Positions 29,501-37,186 of a stretch of DNA of 64,000 bases are shown piece by piece. Below the pieces are notes generated by a model. The model did not search any database. It was not told the origin of the DNA and saw only the letters and a program-made list of their open reading frames with translations. A program made the translations under genes and the position numbers. Position 1 is the first letter of the stretch. Every line of letters begins with the position of its first letter. Source of the stretch: JAOAFZ01 sp964412815 (lineage in GTDB: Bacteria; Patescibacteriota; Microgenomatia; UBA1406; GWC2-37-13); NCBI GenBank assembly GCA_964412815.1, contig CAYPQF010000021.1:62001-126000 (forward strand), in the 5' to 3' direction.

Positions 29501-32500
29501 CGCAGCCATCTGAAAGTCGTACCGCTCTCTGCGTCACCATTGGTATCTGTATAGGTATACGAGCCGGTGAGTATCTGTCCCACCCGGACAGTGCCGCTCA
29601 CACTCACACCGGACGCAACCGGGGCGGCAGGGGTTGCAGAAAATGGGGTAGATGAAACTGTAGAGCTGAACGCACTCGTGCCATTGCCATTTATTGCTGC
29701 AACCCGGAATTCGTAGATTGTGCCGTTCGTTAATCCGGTAACTACCGCAGCAGTTGTGGTCGAGGTTCCATCCGAAAAGGTCGTGAACGAGCCCGATCCA
29801 CCTGGCCGATACTGCACCAGATAATCAGTAATTGGCGAACCATTGTCCGCGGGAGCATTCCAGGTAAGAGAGACCTGCTCTGAAGCCGCAGTAGCCTGCA
29901 AACCGGATGGGGCAGCAGGGACGGATGCCTCTACTTCTGAGCCTATTGAGATACCCGGCATAGTAGCTGCATAGCGTCGCACCAGAACCCAATCGACTTC
30001 CATATCCGAAACATTGGTTGTTCCGGCGTTCTGTCCATTAAAGTATCCGAGCCAGACGTAAAACGAACGGGGAGTCGCAGACCAGGTACTGCCTCCAGTA
30101 AAGACAGTACTGCGATTGGTTTGAAAAATCACATTAGATGATGTCACCAGACTCCCCAGTATATAGCGGGTACCCGTAACCTGAGTACCAATGATATTCG
30201 AGGTACTCCCGATATCATACGACGCGCTGCTGCCTGATCCGGCCAGTCCAAATAAATCACTGGTCGAGTTTCCCCGGAGGTGATAGGCAAGCGCGGCACT
30301 GGTACCATTGCTGCTCGCCGTATTCGTGGTGCTGCCAATATTGAGACCGGACTGTCCGGCATCGTTATTTGTCCATCGGACCTGTGCTTCGGTAACGTAT
30401 CCCGGTTGTGTAACTCCCGGAACAGCAGCAGTTGTATAGATACTTCCCTGGGTGATGGTAATAGTACTTCCGGTTTGACTATAGCCGCTGCCGCCTGCGG
30501 TAGAGGTCCAGATACTACTGTTAAAGCTGGTAAAGTCATCAAAAAAAGGGAAGGTTGCTGCTCCGTTACTTCCGTTGACGATGGTGTCGTTGCCATAGTA
30601 CAGGTATATCTGCCGAGATGCCCCTGCACTTATCGAAGGGAGTTCAACCCACACCCGTGTATCGGTATCATTACAGTCGGTGGTGCCGCCGTTCTCAATC
30701 CAGTAATCAAGTGCAGTAGACTGATCAGTATCACGAAAACGAATATCTCCACAATCAGCCTGCATCTTGTTGGCAGAGATTAATGCCGCTGTATCCAGCG
30801 TCAGAGGAACCTGAAGACCGGTCTGTGCCTGTCCGCTGCTGTTGTCGATGGTAATAGTGCGACGAAAGCGGGTTCCTTCGGGATAGTTTCCGGGTGCTGG
30901 TGTTGCCGTTGGAACGGGAGTATTCGTGGGTGTCGGGGTGTTTGTTGGAACGGGAGTGTTCGTGGGTGTCGGGCTGTTTGTTGGCGCGGGAGTGTTCGTG
31001 GGTGTCGGGGTACTGGAAGGAGTAGGTGAGGGTGTCGGAGTACTGGTTGGCCCGCCAGAGAATGGACTATCCTGAACCCATGCCGGACCCGATGGAGACC
31101 CGCCCACATTGAGCGTTCCGTTCGATGGACCACCGGTAGCTCCTGATCGATCAGTAAGGGTTGTTCCGGTACCTTCATCAAAGGAGTACAGTGCCATGGT
31201 ATTCGCATCCGGGGTAAACGGCGCTGTTGGCGGGGTGAAGTTTGACGCATACCGTAAGGTGTTTGATATTCTCAGCTCATCCATTAACCCGTTGTAGGAG
31301 GGATACTCTGCGCCGGCATCGTGTTTCTCTGCACCCAGGACAATGTACGGATCACGAATACAAGTGCCACCCCAGGTGCCACCCGGCCCCTGACAGTACG
31401 GGCTACTTTGTACACTGGAAGCGGCTCCATCCGGGTAGGAAACGTCACCATCCGGACCGTCCTGCTGACGTTCCAGCACCCCATCAATATAGATTGACAT
31501 CTGACCGTCAGAGCTTCGTCGCTGTACCACCACGTGATGCCAGTTATTATCTGTAAGATTGGAGGTGCCGCAGATGGTGGTTGCTTCGCTGGCATTATTA
31601 ACTACACCAAACGCAAGCCTGCCGTTCTCAGTTAACGATAACCCATATTTTCGGCCAAAGTTAAACCGGTCTTTATCGTAGATGATATTGCCGTTAATCC
31701 AGTTATTCTCGTTTACATTACAGCCAACATTTGTCGCACCCGGACGGGACTGAGCCCCTGCCTTCATCCAGAACTCAATCGTAAAATCGGTGGCACCTAC
31801 ATCGGCTGGTCTATGGGGACTATCTACTTGAATCACCACTCGGTCCTGATCAAGCGCGTTCACACCATTTCCGTAAAAACGAAGGGCATAGTTGTCCGTT
31901 GCACCGGTTTCAGATCCAACTGAGGTAGTTGGCGGGGTAGTGGTGTACTGACGAACCAGCACCCAGTCCACCGCAAAGTCTGAAATATTGGTAGTGCCGG
32001 CATTAGAGCCGCTGAAATACCCCAACCAGAGATGGAATGAACGTGGGGTAGATGACCATCCTGATCCCCCTGTATAGGCTGTCGTCCGGTTTGTCTGAAG
32101 ATAGATATTACTGCTGGCGACCGCAGTGCCAAGAATATACCGGGTACTCAGCGTCATCGATCCGATAACATTGGAAGATCCGGCAATATCATAGGAATTG
32201 GTAGCTCCTGTTGCCGCCATACCATATAAATCAGTTACTCCGGCGCCGCGAAGCACATATGCCAAAGCCGCGCCGGTCGCATTTGCCGCCGCTGTGTTGG
32301 TGGTACTCCCAATATGCAAGCCGGCCTGTCCAGTATCATTGTTAGTCCAGGCAACCTGCGCTTCAGCGATATAGCCTGGCTGTGTTAGTCCGGCAAGGGT
32401 TGATGTGGTATATACACTTCCCTGGGTAATGGTCATTCTGCTACCACTTAGCGAGTATCCGCTGCCGCCTGCGGTAGAGGTCCAGATACTACTGTTGAAC

Positions 32501-32961
32501 GAATCAAAGTCATCAAAAAACGGAAAGGTTGCTGCTCCATTACTGCCTGCGGATGCAGAGGGATTTCCATAGTACAGATAGATGGTTTTTGTCGCATTTG
32601 CGTTAATCGAAGGCACTTCGACCCAGATCCGGGTGGAAGCAGTATTACAGCCATTTGCGCCGCTGTTCTCAATCCAGTAGTCAAGATTGGTAGTATCATT
32701 ACTATCCTGAAAACGAAGGTCATCACAGTCGTTTTGCAACCGGCCTTGCGAGATCAGTGTAGCGGTATCAACAGTCACGAGAACCTGATAGTTCGAAAGG
32801 GCAGAACCGGTATTCGTAATCTGCACTGCTCGCCGATACTGAGTACTGTCAGGAGCATCCGCAAGTACCAGTTGTGGTCTGGCAAGCCATAACAGATAAA
32901 AGATCAGAAGCACTGCAAAAAAAGCAGTAAGGAGATAGATACCATACGTTCTTCTAATCAT
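26521..32961 (-). CDS. Giant modular cell-surface protein
   Basis: The 2146-residue protein has an N-terminal signal/anchor helix (about 8-35). Domains in order: a DUF2341-like region with LYYGN and FPFFDDF (about 40-345), a LamG/concanavalin-like domain (about 360-590), a Thr-Pro linker (about 635-690), a second DUF2341-like region (about 695-1030), a fibronectin III domain (about 1035-1120), an Ig-like segment, an SGNH/sialate-esterase-like domain with GQSFALG (near 1220) and DGIHL (near 1430), two further Fn3-like domains, a carboxypeptidase-regulatory-like domain (about 2035-2095), and a C-terminal membrane helix (about 2115-2138) with a basic tail. Probably a carbohydrate-binding or esterase adhesin. 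Confidence 0.82.
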   Translation of the reverse strand: MIRRTYGIYLLTAFFAVLLIFYLLWLARPQLVLADAPDSTQYRRAVQITNTGSALSNYQVLVTVDTATLISQGRLQNDCDDLRFQDSNDTTNLDYWIENSGANGCNTASTRIWVEVPSINANATKTIYLYYGNPSASAGSNGAATFPFFDDFDSFNSSIWTSTAGGSGYSLSGSRMTITQGSVYTTSTLAGLTQPGYIAEAQVAWTNNDTGQAGLHIGSTTNTAAANATGAALAYVLRGAGVTDLYGMAATGATNSYDIAGSSNVIGSMTLSTRYILGTAVASSNIYLQTNRTTAYTGGSGWSSTPRSFHLWLGYFSGSNAGTTNISDFAVDWVLVRQYTTTPPTTSVGSETGATDNYALRFYGNGVNALDQDRVVIQVDSPHRPADVGATDFTIEFWMKAGAQSRPGATNVGCNVNENNWINGNIIYDKDRFNFGRKYGLSLTENGRLAFGVVNNASEATTICGTSNLTDNNWHHVVVQRRSSDGQMSIYIDGVLERQQDGPDGDVSYPDGAASSVQSSPYCQGPGGTWGGTCIRDPYIVLGAEKHDAGAEYPSYNGLMDELRISNTLRYASNFTPPTAPFTPDANTMALYSFDEGTGTTLTDRSGATGGPSNGTLNVGGSPSGPAWVQDSPFSGGPTSTPTPSPTPSSTPTPTNTPAPTNSPTPTNTPVPTNTPTPTNTPVPTATPAPGNYPEGTRFRRTITIDNSSGQAQTGLQVPLTLDTAALISANKMQADCGDIRFRDTDQSTALDYWIENGGTTDCNDTDTRVWVELPSISAGASRQIYLYYGNDTIVNGSNGAATFPFFDDFTSFNSSIWTSTAGGSGYSQTGSTITITQGSIYTTAAVPGVTQPGYVTEAQVRWTNNDAGQSGLNIGSTTNTASSNGTSAALAYHLRGNSTSDLFGLAGSGSSASYDIGSTSNIIGTQVTGTRYILGSLVTSSNVIFQTNRSTVFTGGSTWSATPRSFYVWLGYFNGQNAGTTNVSDMEVDWVLVRRYAATMPGISIGSEVEASVPAAPSGLQATAASEQVSLTWNAPADNGSPITDYLVQYRPGGSGSFTTFSDGTSTTTAAVVTGLTNGTIYEFRVAAINGNGTSAFSSTVSSTPFSATPAAPVASGVSVSGTVRVGQILTGSYTYTDTNGDAESGTTFRWLRATTAGGTYTPIAGATASTYLLTEDDANQYLRFEVTPRSAAIPTTGSAVQSAAVGPVDPITFYNHILIIGQSFALGYDGNPALSTSQPYTNLKLNPTNTALTALVEDENLPNDNVNAAVESPASALGNTLTALSDGESYRTLVSKSAVPGAAYSAMSQGTATYNNSLAQITAGRSLVQAQGFEHRVVAIANLHGPADILNASSYEDYLNEWQQDYQADIFAITGQTGTLPMFIDQSSNFTAYNYSSTPLVTAQLSAAENNPDIYMVGPKYQFTYTNSDGIHLLNTGYRWLGEYYAKAINRVLQGETTTALVPQTVVRSGNTITVKFDVPEPPIVIDTTNVLSQNDYGFEFYDPIGSGTIDSVSIDSSSIIRMNVMGNPSTSARLRYAYTGTAGSLPGAQQSGSARGNIRDSDATPSLYGSNLYNWLVHFDELITVDETAPTLSNVGFSSPTATTLRITWNTSEPASGLVRYGLMSLSNNTTEEHSDELATSHDQTITGLAPCTTYRVVARSRDLALNEGDSALNGEYTTSGCIASAQPIDTISDTITNSSGGELVYQSGGNERLRLSIPSGFSTGDLVFQAIQLNGTTVLGTTGQPGAFTGLTNHIYELNALSGLNSEVTSFNQPVQLTFSYQNAEVSGLVESSLKIMRWNGSQWEDLNNNQVDTGANTVTATTTQFSTFGLFGQAISPTSTPVSGSPAPTTQLSTSPAPGNRENGRGSGRSGGTSQPAPCASLEPGKSAPWLYAAVPVSPTSIKLLFSSAEGPVDHYALKFGTASGEYVFGASKFGTGETREYLVESLSPGKTYYFRVRGGNGCATGPWSNEIVAKTDITGFVRQLQPTDIQIESQDKQSDGGTDTGSTGSDRDDSAGSDEVRSPVPEEQYLLRVRVIDSQRKPVYNVAVQIAGSDIKGVTDRMGFADLEAVPAGSQTIRITSQGYAGEQIVHLQGAQEQIQVDVTVQKTLNYNTLFIYGLVGLTVMILIISIFRKLKKHSR
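30895..31060 (-). repeat. Tandem repeat encoding Thr-Pro linker in giant surface protein
   Basis: Imperfect units encoding PTNTP and PVPTNTP-like peptides separate the LamG-like domain from the second DUF2341-like domain. They resemble the linkers of the large pilins. Confidence 0.75.
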
Positions 32962-33012
32962 ACATATACCATACCTGAGAAACGTACAAGTTGCAAGATT
33001 GTAAATACTATA

Positions 33013-33792
33013 TTACTGAATAACAACCTCAGTTCCCGGAGCCGGGTTTTTGAAGAAGTGAGCAGGCTTACGCTCTGAATTAAGTCCACTATATGTCGGA
33101 GTAATCATCAGATACTTCGCGTCTACGGGACCAAACCGGCTTGTAGTCAGAACCATATCATCGGTATGATCTTTGGGGTTGGTCAGGTCAAAAAAGATCC
33201 GGGCCGATGTCTCTCCGATACGTACCTCAACAGTACTACCACTCGATGCTTTTCCTTTCAGGTCATCTTCAGTGATCGTCAACACGATTGATCCTGTATA
33301 GTCAACATATCCGATCTGTGTACCTCGAACTTCGGGAATGATGTTGGCCGGCAGTTCGTCAAACTCCATTTCATCCTCCATATCATTCATTAAATGCGCG
33401 ATAAGACGGGGATAGCGGTCAATAGAAAAAACATCCTGCTGTTCGGTATAGGTATCGATTTTTTTCAGCTGCGGTTTGAGAAATGAAAAGACAGTATCTG
33501 TATTAAAACCACAAACCATCATTCCCGAGGCAAGGCGGAGAATCATAAAGGGGCCGGTTGGTTTTCCCGGAGAAGAAATATAAAAGATCGTGTTCTGCGG
33601 ACGTCCAAACAGTTCTTCGGTCTGCACTAACTGTTTGAGCAGAAAGCCAGTGGAAAAAGCGTTGGAATCCGCCTGAACAAACGATATCTGAGGATATTCC
33701 TGATCCATCAGGAACCCCTCAATAATAGATCGAAATGATTGTGTATAGAGACCATCCGTTGACCAGTCTGCAATAACAATCAGTTTTTTCAT
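33013..33792 (-). CDS. SAM hydrolase/halogenase-like protein, divergent copy
   Basis: The 259-residue protein appears related to the S-adenosylmethionine hydroxide adenosyltransferase family (formerly DUF62): an N-terminal alpha/beta domain beginning LIVIADWSTDG, and a C-terminal beta domain with IGYVDYTGSIVLTI where the family has a DNFGNxxTNI-like motif. The key Asp-Phe-Gly and Asn residues are replaced, so it may be inactive or act with its neighbour. It starts 3 bases after the stop of the second family member. Assignment is by eye. Confidence 0.5.
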   Translation of the reverse strand: MKKLIVIADWSTDGLYTQSFRSIIEGFLMDQEYPQISFVQADSNAFSTGFLLKQLVQTEELFGRPQNTIFYISSPGKPTGPFMILRLASGMMVCGFNTDTVFSFLKPQLKKIDTYTEQQDVFSIDRYPRLIAHLMNDMEDEMEFDELPANIIPEVRGTQIGYVDYTGSIVLTITEDDLKGKASSGSTVEVRIGETSARIFFDLTNPKDHTDDMVLTTSRFGPVDAKYLMITPTYSGLNSERKPAHFFKNPAPGTEVVIQ

Positions 33793-33795
33793 AGG

Positions 33796-34593
33796 TTATT
33801 CAAAGAGAACAGATCCTGAACTCAGGTTAAACTCTTTGGCAGCACTCTTTCCTTGTACTACCACTTCGAGGAAGCGCTTATGTTCAAAGCCTGAACTTCC
33901 GATAATAAGTGCCGGCTGACTGTTAGGCACATCTTTCAAACGTTCATAACAGGTGAGTGTACCAATTTTGCTTTCCATTGTTTTTCCCGGCTCAAAGCCA
34001 ATTTCTTCCGGCAGGATCGTTGTTTTACAATTACCAAAGTTATCAGTCCACCAGACTGCCTTTGGAATCTCTACCACTTCGTCCAGCTCATAAATTTCAT
34101 GCGGAACTTCTTCGCCTTCAAAAACCCATTTGGCAAGGAATGGCATGTATTCGTAGCTACGGAACTGTGTTTTAACAACTCTGTCACGATGTTCAGCCGG
34201 GAACTTACCTTTCTGAACCATTGCATCGAGCGCGACCGGAATATCGGTGACATGGAATGTATTTAACAGACCGAATTTTTTAACCAGAGACAGCGTCATT
34301 CCGGCAACCGTGGAGACAATTAAGGTATCTTTGTAGGTAAACCAGCCGAACGGGGTGCCATTTGGCCAGTTCTTGCCTGATCCATGGCGTGGAGCGGCGT
34401 TTGCCATAATGATACCTTTCTGACCTGCAGCTGCATCGAGCATATCGATCAGATTTCCTGCAGCTTCGATTTCATTAAAATTATTAACGCCAACCATCTG
34501 TACGTTGATGCCGGGGAATAAGTTTCCTGCACGGGTAATTTGACGACCGGACTCATTTGCATCACGACAGTCGGAGATAATCGTTACAAACAT
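33796..34593 (-). CDS. SAM hydrolase/halogenase-like protein
   Basis: The 265-residue protein fits the SAM-dependent hydroxide/halide adenosyltransferase family, which splits SAM to adenosine and methionine. Visible features are the N-terminal VTIISDCRDANESGR strand-loop, AAPRHGSGKNWPNGTPFG, and VWWTDNFGNCKTTI, matching the conserved C-terminal DNFGN motif. It heads a two-gene unit, upstream of the giant surface protein on the same strand. Substrate and activity cannot be fixed from sequence alone. Confidence 0.6.
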   Translation of the reverse strand: MFVTIISDCRDANESGRQITRAGNLFPGINVQMVGVNNFNEIEAAGNLIDMLDAAAGQKGIIMANAAPRHGSGKNWPNGTPFGWFTYKDTLIVSTVAGMTLSLVKKFGLLNTFHVTDIPVALDAMVQKGKFPAEHRDRVVKTQFRSYEYMPFLAKWVFEGEEVPHEIYELDEVVEIPKAVWWTDNFGNCKTTILPEEIGFEPGKTMESKIGTLTCYERLKDVPNSQPALIIGSSGFEHKRFLEVVVQGKSAAKEFNLSSGSVLFE

Positions 34594-34728
34594 GATAGTG
34601 TGTAATTAATAAAAAATAGTAATGTCAGTCCAATTACAATTGGGCGTTTTTTATTTTCTTATGAGCAAAAGTTAATAATACAATATTTTTCCGGTATAAT
34701 CTACTGTATTGCATTTAAAATTTTTTGT

Positions 34729-34734
34729 TATAAT
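34729..34734 (+). promoter_or_regulatory. -10 box upstream of tRNA-Ile
   Basis: TATAAT 32 bases before the tRNA. A second TATAAT lies at 34695-34700. Either may drive the tRNA and the membrane-protein gene behind it. Confidence 0.55.
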
Positions 34735-34766
34735 AGTCTCTTAACGTTCTGAAACGTAAAGTTACA

Positions 34767-34843
34767 GCGCGAATAGCTCAGCTGGCTAGAGCGCAGTCCT
34801 GATAAGACTGAGGTCCCTGGTTCAAGTCCAGGTTCGCGCACCA
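34767..34843 (+). tRNA. tRNA-Ile (GAT)
   Basis: Full cloverleaf: acceptor stem GCGCGAA/TTCGCGC, D arm GCTCAGCTGGCTAGAGC, anticodon loop CTGATAA with GAT at 34801-34803, and T arm with GGTTCAAGTCC. A CCA end is encoded. This tRNA often sits in the 16S-23S spacer but here stands alone. The next ATG is only 14 bases downstream. Confidence 0.96.
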
Positions 34844-34857
34844 ATTCTTCTTTGGTA

Positions 34858-35628
34858 ATGAAACAAACCGCTACCACACCAGATCCGGTAGATCCTTTCA
34901 GTTTAGTTGAACTGTTTGCCCAGGCATTTCCGCTCTGGAAAAAAACAGTTCGATCTCTTGCAGTGGTAACAGTCGCTTTATACCTGCCACTACATATCAT
35001 CGGTTTTTTTGCCCCGGTTCCCGAAGCGGACGTACAGTATGCACCGATACTCTCAAGCATGGTAACCGTTTTGATGATTCTGGCCTTTCTTTTTATTCTT
35101 GCGGCATCTGCACGCATTGTCTGGAATACTCTTGAGGGAAAACCCGCCTCTGTAGGACAGGCACTCGGCGAGGCACTTAAAAAAAGCTTTCCTATTAGTA
35201 TTCCGGCATTAATCCCGATCGCAATTGCTCTGCTACCGTTTTTGTTTCAAGGAAATACCGAGTTACTAAATACTGGTATCGAAACAATCAACACCATTGG
35301 CATTATTCTTATTTTTCCTATCATCTGGTATGCCATGTTCAGCGCATTGTATATTTTTCAGATTATGCTAAAAGATTACTCGATAAATAACGCGATGGCC
35401 GGATCAATGCAGCTCTTCCAGAAACGGTTATTCAAGTTCGCACTTACCTCGGTCCTGTTTTACATTGCGTACAGTTTTGTCTATCTTACATTAACCGTGC
35501 TGTTACCGTGGTCAGTGCCCAATACAATTCTGATGACCGTTCCGGCACAGCTGGTAGTTGATGTGGTAACAACCTTCTTTGTGGTTGCCCAGGTATTACT
35601 GTACAAGCGTCTGAGTGAAGCAAAATAA
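34858..35628 (+). CDS. Polytopic membrane protein of unknown function
   Basis: The 256-residue protein has about six membrane helices and a short acidic N-terminus. It resembles generic membrane proteins with repeated FxxAF and helix-pair blocks (YciC-like or glycerophosphodiester phosphodiesterase membrane domains), but I cannot name a family with confidence. Its ATG is 14 bases after tRNA-Ile with no Shine-Dalgarno sequence, so it is probably co-transcribed with the tRNA and its mRNA 5' end created by RNase P-independent 3' processing of the tRNA. Confidence 0.7.
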   Translation: MKQTATTPDPVDPFSLVELFAQAFPLWKKTVRSLAVVTVALYLPLHIIGFFAPVPEADVQYAPILSSMVTVLMILAFLFILAASARIVWNTLEGKPASVGQALGEALKKSFPISIPALIPIAIALLPFLFQGNTELLNTGIETINTIGIILIFPIIWYAMFSALYIFQIMLKDYSINNAMAGSMQLFQKRLFKFALTSVLFYIAYSFVYLTLTVLLPWSVPNTILMTVPAQLVVDVVTTFFVVAQVLLYKRLSEAK

Positions 35629-35654
35629 AAAGATGCAAGACAGGCCGGGTATGA

Positions 35655-35660
35655 TATAAT
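35655..35660 (+). promoter_or_regulatory. Extended -10 promoter of tRNA-Val
   Basis: TGA-TATAAT forms an extended -10 element 16 bases before tRNA-Val. Confidence 0.6.
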
Positions 35661-35676
35661 AGCATGTGTTGATTCA

Positions 35677-35749
35677 GGTCCCTTAGCTCAGTTGGTAGAG
35701 CGCTCGGCTTACATCCGAAAGGCCGTAGGTTCAAGTCCTACAGGGACCA
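35677..35749 (+). tRNA. tRNA-Val (TAC)
   Basis: Acceptor stem GGTCCCT/AGGGACC, D arm GCTCAGTTGGTAGAGC, anticodon loop CTTACAT giving TAC, and T arm GTAGGTTCAAGTCCTAC. The 27-43 pair is a C-A mismatch. No CCA is encoded (ACAT follows), so CCA must be added after transcription, unlike tRNA-Ile in this window. Confidence 0.93.
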
Positions 35750-35850
35750 CATACTTCTCGATCTTTTTCTTCTGTAAGTGATATAACTTTGAACTCTTCT
35801 ATAAGATATAGTATAATTATCTCTTCGGAATCTTTTAGCGTGAGGAGACC

Positions 35851-36087
35851 ATGCACCGTCTCAGTTTAGGAAAATGGCGAAACGAACCGCGCGTCTGTGT
35901 CTGGGGGTACTCTCACGGACAGTGGCACATGCAGATCAATGCAGTACCCCAGTCTGAGATGGACAACGCACTTCAACTGGCAGGACCAGGAACCTGGTAC
36001 GTCTTCCAGGAGAACTTCGTCCCCCGCGAGCATCCCGACTTTTACTTCGACGAAAACGGCAAGCCACGTGAGATGGCAGAAAGGTAA
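35851..36087 (+). CDS. Small hypothetical protein in GC-rich island A
   Basis: The 78-residue product is rich in Trp, His, Pro and Glu and has no membrane helix. I do not recognise it. It has a clear Shine-Dalgarno sequence (GAGGAG, about 5 bases before the ATG) and a TATAAT about 30 bases further upstream, so it is leadered, unlike most genes here. It opens a GC-rich island that also contains two minus-strand paralogues. Confidence 0.6.
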   Translation: MHRLSLGKWRNEPRVCVWGYSHGQWHMQINAVPQSEMDNALQLAGPGTWYVFQENFVPREHPDFYFDENGKPREMAER

Positions 36088-36173
36088 CTCAACCTAGAAA
36101 TGATTCTTTGCTACAAAGAAGTAGCATCACAACAGAATATACACCTGCGCGCTCGGCAGCAGGTGCGAAGATA

Positions 36174-36197
36174 GGGGGCGGCCCGGATGCCGCCCCC
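36174..36197. terminator. GC-rich hairpin in island A
   Basis: GGGGGCGGC, a 6-base loop and GCCGCCCCC form a 9-bp all-GC stem about 85 bases after the small gene at 35851. There is no clean T run, so termination is inferred from position. Confidence 0.5.
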
Positions 36198-36255
36198 TCT
36201 ACAAACTCCACATCTCCCCGCACACTTCCTTGTTCAGGCAGCCCCACTGTACACC

Positions 36256-36609
36256 CTAGTTACTCTTTGGATTATACGGTGTGCGACCACCATAGTCGGG
36301 AAGTGGTGAAACATCTCCCTCAAACGGAAGTCCCCAGAACAACACATAGCTGCGGAGGTCCACCAGCTCGTCCCGCTCGGACTTGCCGGCGCTGTACCTG
36401 ATCCGGCCAATCATAAAGGACACTTGGGCAGGAAAGTGCTCCCCGCCAATGGAGAACGTGTGGCTGAGCTGCACAAAGGTTTGCTCCCGGACCATCCAGT
36501 AGCCCTCCTGTTGCTCGAGCCAATCTGACTCGGGTATCCAGCTGAGCAGGTCCGGATCAAATCGAAGGATCGTGGACAGTTCCTCTTTGGTGAGGGGGTA
36601 GACAACCAC
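36256..36609 (-). CDS. Hypothetical protein, tandem paralogue 2 (island A)
   Basis: The 117-residue product starts at a GTG preceded by AGGAG at 5 bases. It is a paralogue of the 117-residue protein at 36702-37055: both share ILxFDPDxL, a Trp-rich segment, VQ followed by FxxGG, and IGRIRYS followed by ELVxxRxYV. No known family is recognised; predicted soluble. The longer open frame upstream is not coding in the same sense, since the conserved part begins at this GTG. Confidence 0.62.
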   Translation of the reverse strand: MVVYPLTKEELSTILRFDPDLLSWIPESDWLEQQEGYWMVREQTFVQLSHTFSIGGEHFPAQVSFMIGRIRYSAGKSERDELVDLRSYVLFWGLPFEGDVSPLPDYGGRTPYNPKSN

Positions 36610-36627
36610 GGGTACTCCTACGAATAA

Positions 36628-36650
36628 GGGCCGGCCTGATAGGCCGGCCC
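36628..36650. terminator. GC-rich hairpin between the tandem paralogues
   Basis: GGGCCGGCCT, loop GAT and AGGCCGGCCC form a perfect 10-bp stem between the stop of the upstream paralogue (36702) and the ribosome binding site of the next (near 36617). It could attenuate transcription or mark a cassette joint. Confidence 0.5.
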
Positions 36651-36701
36651 TGCTTGCCAGGTACGTGCGCCGTCTGCGTTCAGCCGGGTGGTCCGGAGGA
36701 C

Positions 36702-37055
36702 CTAGTTGAGGCGGGGGTCGCCCTTCGGACCCTCCCAGGAGCCCGACTCCGTCCGCAGGTCGATCACCTGGGCGTGGATAATGACATAGTGACGGAACTC
36801 GACGAGCTCCGACTTGTCCGTACCCTCGACGCTGTAGCGGATCCGCCCGATGGTGAAGGGCAAACCCGCCTCGAAGGTGGTGCCGCCGTAGATGAAGGTT
36901 CGATCGTTCTGAACCATCACCTGATCCCGCTTGCGCCAGGCGCCATTGCGGATGTTCCAGTCCTCCATCACTTCCCACTCCGGCAGGATATCCGGGTCGA
37001 ACCCCAGGATATTGCGGAGATGAGTGCGCGAAATGTCCAGTGCCTGAATACTCAT
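36702..37055 (-). CDS. Hypothetical protein, tandem paralogue 1 (island A)
   Basis: The 117-residue product starts at ATG 37055 with a strong GGAGGA Shine-Dalgarno sequence 6 bases upstream; TATAAT-like boxes lie farther upstream on the minus strand near 37097-37109. It matches its paralogue at 36256-36609 along its length (NILGFDPDILPEW, VQNDRTFIYGGTTFEAG, FTIGRIRYSVEG). GC content is far above that of neighbouring genes. Function unknown. Confidence 0.65.
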   Translation of the reverse strand: MSIQALDISRTHLRNILGFDPDILPEWEVMEDWNIRNGAWRKRDQVMVQNDRTFIYGGTTFEAGLPFTIGRIRYSVEGTDKSELVEFRHYVIIHAQVIDLRTESGSWEGPKGDPRLN

Positions 37056-37174
37056 CGCAGTTCCTCCATGCAATAGTGGACGCTTGTACTCATATTATAC
37101 ATATTATAGGCTTTCATGACAAGTGTTCCCTGCATACCCCGGGGAATCCGCTACCAGAATTCTGCCAAACACTC

Positions 37175-37180
37175 TATAAT
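37175..37180 (+). promoter_or_regulatory. -10 box of the membrane-anchored Clp gene
   Basis: TATAAT followed after 6 bases by ATG 37187. This fixes the start and predicts a leaderless mRNA. Confidence 0.65.
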
Positions 37181-37186
37181 GAAAGA

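Noticed and set aside
34620..34655. CCAATT/AATTGG palindrome with a T run as a plus-strand terminator
   Set aside because: No plus-strand gene ends here; the stem is only 6 bp. It could be an operator for the gene at 34593 but there is no support.
36654..37076. 140-residue plus-strand frame in island A
   Set aside because: Antisense to the 117-residue paralogue, which has a Shine-Dalgarno site and a conserved sibling; high GC favours long antisense frames.
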